DNA of 6,211 nucleotides, taken from Oscillospiraceae bacterium. GTDB lineage: Bacteria > Bacillota > Clostridia > Oscillospirales > Oscillospiraceae. The position numbers and the translations under genes were made by a program. The notes under the pieces are model-generated. The model did no database searches and was not told the DNA's origin. It saw only the letters and a list, made by a program, of their open reading frames with translations. Positions 1 to 4,842 of this stretch are shown piece by piece. The stretch is from NCBI GenBank assembly GCA_016296045.1, contig JAEDKB010000099.1, forward strand, positions 1-6,211. Reading direction: 5' to 3'. The number at the start of each line of letters is the position of its first letter. Position 1 is the first letter of the stretch.

Positions 1-78
1 ACCGTACCTATGTACGCCGACAGGCGCGAGTTGCTCGGCTTCCGGAACTTTTTTAGCAGTCTGATTATAATCGGCCAT
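1..78 (-). CDS. Possible 5' end of an unidentified gene, cut by the left edge
   Basis: On the minus strand an ATG at 78 opens a frame with no stop to the edge (26 codons, beginning MADYNQTAKKVPEAEQL). I do not recognise the product. The upstream GGGAAGAAG is only a weak ribosome site. A second ATG at 92 opens another frame without stops, beginning MGRRKWPIIIRLLKKF, and has AGGGGGA about 12 nt upstream. A good promoter (-10 at 91-96) would place the RNA start near 84. That would rule out the 92 start and leave only about 6 nt before the 78 start. The true start could therefore also lie beyond the window. A rightward promoter pointing off the left edge makes some minus-strand gene likely; its frame is uncertain. 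Confidence 0.35.
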   Translation of the reverse strand, partial: MADYNQTAKKVPEAEQLAPVGVHRYG

Positions 79-90
79 TTTCTTCTTCCC

Positions 91-119
91 ATTATAACCG
101 AATTCCCCCTGAATTGCAA
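91..119 (-). promoter_or_regulatory. Sigma-A-type promoter reading off the left edge
   Basis: Reading the minus strand, TTGCAA (119-114) is followed by a 17-bp spacer and a perfect TATAAT (96-91). Predicted transcription start is near 84. It would drive the gene that leaves the window at position 1. The same TTGCAA-17-TATAAT arrangement recurs at 3889-3917. Confidence 0.55.
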
Positions 120-283
120 TACCGGCTCTCCCTTTTTTCGACACCGGGCATGTCGCCGCGCTGCCAAATTCCGGCAGGTTTCCACATTACAAATCCCGTC
201 TTTTTTCCTGTCGCAGGAAGCGGAGCGCAGGACAATCACGGCATTTTCCCGTAGGCATTATATTCAAAAGATTCAAAAGAATA

Positions 284-344
284 CGGCAAAACGACCGTCT
301 GTCCGAAGCAGCCCTTGCCGCTTCAAACAACGATCGTTTTGCCG
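284..344. other. Long two-tier hairpin, possible transcription terminator
   Basis: Arms 284-298 (CGGCAAAACGACCGT) and 330-344 (ACGATCGTTTTGCCG) pair over 15 positions with a single mismatch. On the minus strand that position can be a G-U pair. The 31-nt loop folds again: GAAGC (305-309) with GCTTC (320-324), then an A/C mismatch, then GC with GC around a 4-nt loop. On the plus strand a five-T run follows at 348-352. On the minus strand the 3' side is the T-rich TATTCTTTTGAATC. It may end read-through from the trxA unit, or be a dispersed element. Structure is seen; function is inferred. Confidence 0.55.
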
Positions 345-389
345 CCGTTTTTGAAATATTTAGTCACATTTTCTCATGCAATGCACATA

Positions 390-470
390 TGTCCTCCTGA
401 GCGTCAGCGAAGGATCCTCGCACTATCGATAGAGAAAGGATTCTTCGTCACTACGTTCCTCAGAATGACA
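390..470. repeat. Palindromic dispersed repeat (TGTCATTCTGAG-type, REP/MITE-like)
   Basis: The left end (390-418) starts TGTCCTCCTGAGCG and runs into GCGAAGGATCCT. The right end, read on the other strand from 470 to 437, starts TGTCATTCTGAGG and runs into GACGAAGAATCCT. The two are imperfect inverted copies around a perfect 10-bp palindrome CTATCGATAG (423-432). Short elements with a TGTCATTCTGAG...GCGAAGAATCC consensus are scattered through intergenic space in many bacterial genomes. The match to that class is from memory, and copy number cannot be seen in this window. There is no ORF inside, so any mobility would depend on another enzyme. Confidence 0.7.
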
Positions 471-508
471 AATTAGGAAAAAAGCGCAAAGAGTGGGAAA
501 GAGTCACG

Positions 509-569
509 GATAACGCTGCCTGATGCTGTCGTCAAATATTATTTGACGGTTTGGTACGTTATCGGCAGC
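509..569 (-). other. Complementary segments and hairpin directly behind trxA
   Basis: A perfect 8-bp hairpin, CGTCAAAT (530-537) with ATTTGACG (541-548) and a 3-nt loop, lies about 23 nt after the trxA stop. It is AT-rich and has no T tract, so it is a poor classical terminator. Flanking it, GCTGCC at 515-520 is complementary to GGCAGC at 564-569, and GATAACG at 509-515 is complementary to CGTTATC at 557-563. The order of these two pairings is crossed, so they are either alternatives or a pseudoknot. Confidence 0.4.
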
Positions 570-570
570 T

Positions 571-870
571 TCAAAGCAGCGCCTCCAACTGCTCCTTCTT
601 GCGATAGCCGACTGCTCGCTCGACAAGCTTGCCGTCCTTGAAAATCAAAACGGTCGGAATGCTTTCGATGCCGTAACGGTTGGCAAGCTGCGCCTGCTCG
701 TCCACATTGACCTTGCCGACCTTGACCTTGCCCTCTGCGGCAATCGCCTCGATTTCGGGCGCGATCATGCGGCACGGACCGCACCACGTTGCCCAGAAGT
801 CTACCAGAACCGTCTGCTTTGCAGAAAGCACCTCCGCCTCAAAATTTTCAGATGTCAACACGATTTCCAT
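571..870 (-). CDS. trxA: Thioredoxin
   Basis: Small cytoplasmic dithiol oxidoreductase of 99 residues that reduces protein disulfides. The active site WCGPC is at residues 29-33, inside the usual [11 protein letters not shown] context. Asp24 is the buried acid typical of thioredoxins. The cis-proline loop SIPT has Pro72, and the end strands are TVLIFKDGK and VGYR. Length is normal for a slightly short TrxA. The ATG at 870 follows AAAGGAGT with about 6 nt spacing. It lies 171 bases downstream of the FTR-like gene on the same strand, which suggests shared transcription from the promoter at 1263-1290. A weaker local promoter is possible: TTGAAA and TATACC lie in the gap but 19 bp apart. The neighbour implies that electrons reach this thioredoxin, at least partly, from ferredoxin. 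Confidence 0.96.
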   Translation of the reverse strand: MEIVLTSENFEAEVLSAKQTVLVDFWATWCGPCRMIAPEIEAIAAEGKVKVGKVNVDEQAQLANRYGIESIPTVLIFKDGKLVERAVGYRKKEQLEALL

Positions 871-1041
871 AGAATACTCCTTTTGTTAAAAATTTTGAAT
901 ATCACACCCGTTTCGAGTGTTGAATTTTTCCTTTTCTGTGGTATACTTTGCCTATCCGTTTTTGTTTCAAAGGTGCTCCGAGCAAGCGCCGCAGCGCCTT
1001 CCTTTTGTGTCGTTTTCACTTTTAACGGTTTCGGATCGGGC

Positions 1042-1239
1042 TTACTTTTGTTTATAGTAGAGCATACAGTGGCAAAAGCCCTCGTAGTTCTCATCGGCGA
1101 TCTGCTCCCGAAATTCCTTGCACATACATTTTGTGTCCTCCGTCCGTTCGCGGCGGCACGGACAGTAGCCGCCGGTCTGCTTCAGCCCTTTTTTGACCAC
1201 TGCCACAACTTCGGCATCCGGATTGAGCAAAATTTTCAA
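1042..1239 (-). CDS. Ferredoxin:thioredoxin reductase catalytic-domain protein (small FTR-beta-like)
   Basis: A 65-residue protein with three paired-cysteine motifs: CPC (26, 28), CMC (38, 40) and CHC (56, 58). This is the six-cysteine plan of the FTR catalytic subunit. There, four cysteines hold a [4Fe-4S] cluster and two, the second of CPC and the second of CHC, form the redox-active disulfide that reduces thioredoxin. The span from first to last cysteine (32) equals that of the plant enzyme, though the middle pair is shifted. No FTR-alpha subunit is visible. Start choice: the frame can open with GTG at 1248, but that GTG lies inside the ribosome site AGAGGTGAT (1252-1244). A TTG at 1239, 5 nt after it, is the better start and gives MKILLNPDAEVV. 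The thioredoxin gene follows on the same strand, which supports the assignment. Activity is inferred from family. Confidence 0.88.
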   Translation of the reverse strand: MKILLNPDAEVVAVVKKGLKQTGGYCPCRRERTEDTKCMCKEFREQIADENYEGFCHCMLYYKQK

Positions 1240-1262
1240 ATCAATCACCTCTTTCCGAATTT

Positions 1263-1290
1263 ATTATACCATATTTTCTTTTCTTCTCAA
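1263..1290 (-). promoter_or_regulatory. Promoter of the FTR-like/trxA unit
   Basis: On the minus strand, TTGAGA (1290-1285) is followed by a 16-bp spacer and TATAAT (1268-1263), with an extended -10 TGG just before it. Start of RNA is predicted near 1256, leaving a leader of about 17 nt that begins just before the ribosome site. Immediately upstream, CGGTTTTT (1291-1298) and AAAAACCG (1313-1320) form an AT-rich inverted repeat that could be an UP element or operator. Confidence 0.7.
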
Positions 1291-1425
1291 CGGTTTTTCT
1301 TCTGCGTTTTCAAAAAACCGCCCTCTGCCGAAACCGGAATATTCCTCCGGCGTACAAACACAGCGCGGTTTCCCTCCGCCGGAAGCGGCAGCACCGAAAA
1401 AGCCCCGGAAACCCTTGAAAACACT

Positions 1426-1456
1426 GGATTCTACTGTCAGTAGAGTGGGATTCTAC
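1426..1456. promoter_or_regulatory. Operator-like palindrome with flanking direct repeat
   Basis: A perfect 15-nt inverted repeat TCTACTGTCAGTAGA occupies 1430-1444. The nonamer GGATTCTAC occurs twice in direct orientation, at 1426-1434 and 1448-1456, exactly 22 bases apart (about two helical turns). TCTAC thus occurs twice forward and once inverted within 27 bases. It lies about 55-85 bases upstream of the predicted degV -10. Arrangement and position suggest binding of a multimeric regulator; its identity is unknown. Confidence 0.45.
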
Positions 1457-1507
1457 CGCCGGTTTATCCCCTTTCGCGGATCAGAGAGTGCTTTTAGGAC
1501 GTGCGCA

Positions 1508-1516
1508 TGGTAAAAT
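1508..1516 (+). promoter_or_regulatory. Extended -10 promoter of the DegV gene
   Basis: TGGTAAAAT combines the TGn extension with a 5-of-6 match to TATAAT (1511-1516). No convincing -35 lies 16-18 bp upstream, which is tolerated with an extended -10 and leaves room for an activator. Predicted RNA start is about 1523, giving a 28-nt leader with AAAGGAG at 1537-1543. Confidence 0.5.
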
Positions 1517-1550
1517 CTTTTCAGAAATCTGACTGCAAAGGAGCTTGATT

Positions 1551-2426
1551 ATGTATCCGTTTCTTTTGACTACCGATTCCGGCTGTGATCTTCCTCTGGA
1601 ATACTGTGAACAAAACGACGTTACCGTTTTGCGCATGACCTATGAACTGGACGGCGTTGCCCGTAAAGATACGATGCGTGTTGAGGACTTCGTCGAATTA
1701 TACGAAAAAATGGCGCAAAACGCCAATGTCCATACCAGCGCGATCAACATAGAGGAATATCTTGCTTTCTGGCGTCCGCTGCTGGAACAGAAGCTTCCGA
1801 TTGTCCACATTGCCATGGGCAGCGGCATCTCCTGCTCCTATCAGAACGCCTGCCTTGCACACGAAACCCTGCTGGAGGAGTTCCCCGACGCGGAGCTTTT
1901 TGTGATTGACTCCCTCGGCGCCTGTATGGCCTACGGAATTCAGGTCATGCATGCCGTTCAGCTTCGGAACAGCGGCATGAGCGCCGAAGACTGCGCAAAG
2001 GAGCTTCTCGAATTCCGTCACCACGTCCATCCCTACTACACGACCGCCAATCTGGAGTATCTCTATCGCGGCGGCCGCGTCAGCCGTGCCGGCATGGTGG
2101 TCGCGCACACGCTGAATATTCGTCCGATTCTGAATCTGAATGACCGCGGAGAGCTGCGCGTTGTTGACAAATGCCGCGGTGTGAAGAAAACCTATCAGCG
2201 CATCTGCGATTATGTTGAAAAAACGGTCGAGGATCCGCAGTCGCAGACGCTCTATGTCCTGCACGCAAACGCTCGGCAGACGGCAGAGGAGTATGCCGCA
2301 GCGATCATGTCACGCGTTCCGTTCAAGGACGTTTCCTACGCCTATATCGGCACGACCATCGGTGCACATACCGGTCCGGGTCTGGTTGCCGCATTCTACT
2401 GCGGAAAGCCCCGGATGCCGGGCTGA
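1551..2426 (+). CDS. DegV family protein (fatty-acid-binding, FakB-like)
   Basis: A full-length 291-residue DegV protein. In this family the FakB members hold a fatty acid in a deep pocket and present it to the kinase FakA, so exogenous acyl chains enter phospholipid synthesis as acyl phosphates. Visible family blocks are TTDSGCDL (7-14), HTSAIN (61-66), GSGISCSYQNA (90-100), IDSLGA (119-124), YLYRGGRVSRA (170-180), IRPILN (190-195) and IGAHTGPG (270-277). Thr62, Ser94 and His273-Thr274 sit where FakB proteins contact the carboxylate. The open frame reaches back to a TTG at 1545, but AAAGGAG at 1537-1543 is spaced 7 nt from the ATG at 1551, which I take as the start. No fakA is nearby, so it is a stand-alone binding protein; several paralogues per genome are usual. 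Ligand is inferred. Confidence 0.94.
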   Translation: MYPFLLTTDSGCDLPLEYCEQNDVTVLRMTYELDGVARKDTMRVEDFVELYEKMAQNANVHTSAINIEEYLAFWRPLLEQKLPIVHIAMGSGISCSYQNACLAHETLLEEFPDAELFVIDSLGACMAYGIQVMHAVQLRNSGMSAEDCAKELLEFRHHVHPYYTTANLEYLYRGGRVSRAGMVVAHTLNIRPILNLNDRGELRVVDKCRGVKKTYQRICDYVEKTVEDPQSQTLYVLHANARQTAEEYAAAIMSRVPFKDVSYAYIGTTIGAHTGPGLVAAFYCGKPRMPG

Positions 2427-2446
2427 TCGCCTCCTCCAAATATTAT

Positions 2447-2522
2447 AACAGCAAAGTGCCATTCTGAACTCTGCCGAAACATTTTGTGTGTTTCCGCGCA
2501 TCTCAGAATGGCATTTGCTGTT
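2447..2522. terminator. Long inverted repeat between convergent genes, likely bidirectional terminator
   Basis: The left arm (2447-2467, starting AACAGCAAAGTGCC) and right arm (2503-2522, ending TTTGCTGTT) pair over 20 bp with one bulged G. The loop is 35 nt. The stem begins only 7 bases after the PPTase stop and 20 after the degV stop. The outer part of the stem is A/T-rich (AACAGCAAA with TTTGCTGTT) but no long T run follows on either side. The position favours termination for both genes. The inner sequence CTCAGAATGGCA resembles the end of the dispersed repeat at 461-470 (CAGAATGACA), so it may be a relative of that element. Confidence 0.55.
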
Positions 2523-2528
2523 TCCGTA

Positions 2529-3221
2529 TCAAAGGGGCGATGTATTTCCTGTTTGAAAATCCAGCCGAAAAATTTCAGGCGGCTCGTCAAAGCTTGCATG
2601 CTTCAGGCAGCAGGCATAGCGAAAGCCGTCGGCAACATCCATCTCAAAGAAGTCATAAAAATCCGAGTCAAACGACTGCTCAAAATGAATGCTTTCCCCA
2701 TTCGGACAGACAGAAAAACAATTCATCGGCAGGGAAAGTCCCTTTCCGGTCGCTTTCAGAAAACTTTCCTTCAGCGTCCAGATGCGGCAGAAGAGCACCT
2801 TCTGTTCCTCTTCGTCGCTCTGCGCGGCGAGGAGGTCATATTCCCGTGCGGAGAAAAACCGTTTGGCAACGCGGAGATTTGCCGAGGCGATTTTCTCCAC
2901 ATCGCAGCCGACTTCCCAATCGGAAAGCGCGCACATCACCTTTGTTTTGGAATGGGAGAGGTTGAACCTGAGCGCCGGCCGCTTCGGAAAGTACGGCTTT
3001 CCGTTTGCACCGCAGGCGATTGCAGGCATTTGTTGTATCCCGATATCGCTCAGCGCCTTTTGCAGCGCGATGCCCGCCCCCAGAGAAAGCCGCTTGTCCC
3101 GCTGTAGACGCAGCGCGTCAATTTTCTCCTTCCGCCAAAGAGGCATGGCAGCATAGAAGCCTTCATACAGCACGGGATCTTCCAGTGCTGCCGTATCCGC
3201 AATGTAGATTCTGGTGTTCAT
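2529..3221 (-). CDS. Sfp-type 4'-phosphopantetheinyl transferase
   Basis: A 230-residue enzyme that transfers phosphopantetheine from coenzyme A to a serine of acyl- or peptidyl-carrier proteins. All three family blocks are present: NGKPYF (73-78); FNLSHS (86-91) leading to GCDVEKI with the Mg-binding Asp107 and Glu109; and WTLKESFLKATGKGL (148-162) with catalytic Glu152 and Lys156. The length is that of the Sfp/Gsp group rather than the short AcpS type. The ATG at 3221 has AAGGCGG about 6 nt upstream. It starts 21 bases after the stop of the zinc-ribbon gene, so the two are probably cotranscribed. No carrier protein, NRPS or PKS gene is visible, so the substrate is unknown; it could serve fatty-acid ACP or a distant biosynthetic cluster. 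Confidence 0.94.
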   Translation of the reverse strand: MNTRIYIADTAALEDPVLYEGFYAAMPLWRKEKIDALRLQRDKRLSLGAGIALQKALSDIGIQQMPAIACGANGKPYFPKRPALRFNLSHSKTKVMCALSDWEVGCDVEKIASANLRVAKRFFSAREYDLLAAQSDEEEQKVLFCRIWTLKESFLKATGKGLSLPMNCFSVCPNGESIHFEQSFDSDFYDFFEMDVADGFRYACCLKHASFDEPPEIFRLDFQTGNTSPL

Positions 3222-3242
3222 ATGCCGCCTTCTGCCCTGCCG

Positions 3243-3698
3243 TTAATAGTAATAATAGCCTCTGCCAAGCTGATCAAAAATGCTGAATCCGCAGATCAGC
3301 AAAATCACCAGGATAATCGCCGCAATCATCAGTCCGCACCAGAAGGAACGGGCATAGCTCCTGCGGACAAGATTTCCTCTGCTGAAGGAATGGACGATCA
3401 GGAAAACAAATCCGACAATCGGGATGGAGTACAGTAGGCTGAGCCCAAAATATGCCCATGCGCCCAGAGGACGGTATTCCGGATGATAACGGAAAAAGGT
3501 GTCAGGGTCCGTCGGTGCAGAGGGCCGGGGCTGCGGCGCATAATACACGCTCTGCGCCGTTGGCTGTTGAGGCTGTGAATTGGGCTGATAGATCTGTGAA
3601 GTGGGCTGCTGCGGCTGCGGCGGCACGGCTGCCGTTCCGCAGGCCGGACAGAATTTTCCTCCATCCGGGTATTCCGCTCCGCATTTTCTGCAAATCAT
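3243..3698 (-). CDS. Zinc-ribbon two-TM membrane protein of unknown function
   Basis: A 151-residue protein. It opens with a zinc ribbon, MICRKCG and FCPACG, whose cysteines 3, 6, 17 and 20 fit one metal site. A Pro/Gln-rich linker (25-63) contains a loosely repeated QPQQPT/QQPTSQ unit. Two hydrophobic helices follow at about 80-102 and 119-141, and the tail ends in GRGYYYY. This is the general plan of DUF4234- or TM2-like Firmicute proteins with an N-terminal zinc ribbon; I do not assign a family. The ribbon and linker probably face the cytoplasm, which is inference. The frame stays open to an ATG at 3848, but AAAGGAG spaced 8 nt from the ATG at 3698, and the fact that the conserved ribbon begins there, fix the start. 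It is first in an operon with the PPTase. Confidence 0.82.
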   Translation of the reverse strand: MICRKCGAEYPDGGKFCPACGTAAVPPQPQQPTSQIYQPNSQPQQPTAQSVYYAPQPRPSAPTDPDTFFRYHPEYRPLGAWAYFGLSLLYSIPIVGFVFLIVHSFSRGNLVRRSYARSFWCGLMIAAIILVILLICGFSIFDQLGRGYYYY

Positions 3699-3888
3699 AC
3701 GCTGTGCTCCTTTCTGGTCTGTAAAAGATGGTGATAAAACAATCCGATTCCCTCGTCGAGAGGCTCTTTCCTGCCGGCAAGCATTGTTTACAGGCGGATC
3801 GCGCCGAAAACGGTGTGGAAAAGCCCGCACCGCCGAGTTTGCCCGCACAGAAATTGCAAGGAATTGAACGGATCGTTATATGGTATTT

Positions 3889-3917
3889 ATTATACAAATT
3901 GAGCCGTATTATTGCAA
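3889..3917 (-). promoter_or_regulatory. Promoter of the zinc-ribbon/PPTase operon
   Basis: On the minus strand, TTGCAA (3917-3912), a 17-bp spacer and TATAAT (3894-3889). Predicted RNA start is near 3882, leaving a leader of about 185 nt before the zinc-ribbon ATG. The leader has small complementary pieces such as CGGTG/CACCG, but I recognise no known riboswitch. The core elements and spacing equal those at 91-119. Confidence 0.6.
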
Positions 3918-3991
3918 GTATTTCGGTGGTTTTTGCAGAAATATCTTCGCAGTTTCATCCAAACGCGCCCTCAAAAAGCGCCGCCGTAGCC

Positions 3992-4507
3992 TCACGTTCT
4001 CCGCAAAGTGCGCACAATCTCTCCGCAGGCAATTTTTGTTCCTGCGTTGCCGGAGGGCTGCGAGGTGAAATCATCGGGATTCCGATGAACGATTACCGTT
4101 TTCCCGACAATTTCATCGACGGAAAAGTTATCCGTCAAAAACACCTCAAAGGCATAGCCGTGATTTCCCAAAATCGGCAGCAGATCTCCGGCATGGTCGG
4201 GATGGTCGCAGTTTTCGGGATTATAATGCGACTGCGTATCTGCAAAGGCATCGTCCGGATTGCAGATGCCTCCGCTGTGAATATGAAACGCGAAAAACTG
4301 ATTCCTGCACGTTCTCTCCGAAGACGGAAGTCCGGTGATCTGCACGGAAACAAGCACGCCGATTGCGGTCTGGAAAAAGGAAACGTTTCCGGAAATCATC
4401 GGAAATTCCGAGCTTCCCTTGATCCATGCGCTCGCGGAGGGCGCCCGACGAAGAATTTGGGCAAAGTTCGGAAGCTGATGAAAAAACAGAGGATTCTGTA
4501 TCGGCAT
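3992..4507 (-). CDS. Cu/Zn superoxide dismutase family protein
   Basis: A 171-residue protein with the Cu/Zn-SOD fold signatures. Copper-type ligands are His75 and His77 (FHIH), His94 and His141 (VIVH). Zinc-type ligands are His94, His102, His105 and Asp108 (HAGDLLPI). The loop between the second and third zinc histidines is about six residues shorter than in animal enzymes, as I recall for Firmicute members. Cys82 and Cys161 (IACGEI) could form the family disulfide. The active-site arginine of the GNAGxR block is Lys158. There is no signal peptide, so it is predicted cytoplasmic, unlike most bacterial SodC. Start: ATG at 4507 has AAAGGGG 8 nt upstream; ATG at 4525, with AGGA 7 nt upstream, is the alternative and adds six residues. 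Family is sure; dismutase activity is inferred. Confidence 0.88.
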   Translation of the reverse strand: MPIQNPLFFHQLPNFAQILRRAPSASAWIKGSSEFPMISGNVSFFQTAIGVLVSVQITGLPSSERTCRNQFFAFHIHSGGICNPDDAFADTQSHYNPENCDHPDHAGDLLPILGNHGYAFEVFLTDNFSVDEIVGKTVIVHRNPDDFTSQPSGNAGTKIACGEIVRTLRRT

Positions 4508-4528
4508 TTTAATCGCCCCTTTCATGCT

Positions 4529-4534
4529 ATTATC
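4529..4534 (-). promoter_or_regulatory. Possible -10 of the SOD-family gene
   Basis: GATAAT on the minus strand (4534-4529) matches TATAAT in 5 of 6 positions, with no clear -35. RNA would start near 4522, just before the AAAGGGG site. That would exclude the ATG at 4525 and support the start at 4507. Confidence 0.3.
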
Positions 4535-4576
4535 CTATGACAAAGCGCAAAAATGGTGCTATCCATATCTTTTGCA

Positions 4577-4741
4577 TTACTTTTCATCGTCGCAAAGGCT
4601 TCTTTGCGCCGCAATTGTGGCAAGCGTATCTCCAAGCTGCGTCAGCACCGCTCCAAGCAAGCTAAGCTCATTGACCGTCAGCCTGCCGGAGAGCAGATTG
4701 GCAGCCGCGGTAACGGCCGCCGTTAATTCACATGAATTCAT
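4577..4741 (-). CDS. Small conserved-looking protein (possibly DUF6774 type)
   Basis: A 54-residue protein beginning MNSCELTAAVTAAANLL. It is mostly two predicted amphipathic helices: residues about 4-17, and NELSLLGAVLTQLGDTLATIAAQ in the second half. The end is acidic. I recall short Clostridia proteins with the same ELSLLGAVxxQLGDTLATIAAQ stretch, listed I think as DUF6774, but I am not certain of the number; no function is known to me. The ATG at 4741 has GGGGGGA 7 nt upstream. The frame extends to 4816, but the added residues look non-coding. It lies 69 bases upstream of the SOD-family gene on the same strand and is divergent from the DUF421 gene. No signal peptide or TM segment is seen. 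Confidence 0.75.
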   Translation of the reverse strand: MNSCELTAAVTAAANLLSGRLTVNELSLLGAVLTQLGDTLATIAAQRSLCDDEK

Positions 4742-4842
4742 TTCCAAGTCCCCCCATTTATAGCATATGTTACATCTCCCTTTTGGCGTATCGATCCTGC
4801 GAATTTTGGCAATCATAGCAGAAAAACGTCCGGAGGGATCAA

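Larger units (their letters stand above)
79..570. other. Non-coding stretch with several structured elements
   Basis: I see no convincing gene here. Open frames on the plus strand give arginine- and phenylalanine-rich proteins with no ribosome site and no recognisable domain. The stretch holds the leftward promoter at 91-119, a tandem 9-bp direct repeat ATTCAAAAG (262-270 and 271-279), the long hairpin at 284-344, the palindromic dispersed repeat at 390-470, and complementary segments at 509-569 right after trxA. A lone TATAAT on the minus strand (262-257) has no matching -35. Confidence 0.6.
1249..1550. other. Divergent spacer between the FTR-like gene and degV
   Basis: No gene is visible. 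Besides the two promoters, it contains the inverted repeat CGGTTTTT/AAAAACCG (1291-1320), a perfect GGAATATTCC palindrome (1336-1345) and the operator-like group at 1426-1456. The centre (about 1320-1420) is rich in CCG/CGG and I see nothing codable in it with a ribosome site. Confidence 0.6.

Noticed and set aside
10..354. Plus-strand 114-residue open frame at the left edge
   Set aside because: No ribosome site or domain. It crosses the leftward promoter and the 284-344 hairpin, and its composition is like random GC-rich sequence.
898..930. Hairpin ACACCC/GAGTGT followed by T-rich sequence, resembling a plus-strand terminator
   Set aside because: Only six base pairs including one G-T, and no plus-strand gene ends here. 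It lies in the leader of trxA.
883..1443. Plus-strand 186-residue frame, with a promoter-like TTGAAT-16-TATACT at 920-947
   Set aside because: It lies antisense to the clearly real FTR-like gene, has no ribosome site and no family. The promoter match has nothing else to serve; an antisense RNA cannot be excluded but is unsupported.
1698..2264. Minus-strand 188-residue frame inside degV
   Set aside because: Mirror frame of a well-conserved DegV gene; no independent signal.
2484..3107. Plus-strand 207-residue frame
   Set aside because: Mirror of the PPTase coding sequence, whose three catalytic blocks on the minus strand are decisive.
3728..4540. Plus-strand 270-residue frame, with a possible promoter TTGAAC-18-TATTAT (3864-3893)
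   Set aside because: It runs antisense through the SOD-family gene and has no ribosome site before its ATG. The promoter-like match overlaps the better minus-strand promoter and lies inside the frame.
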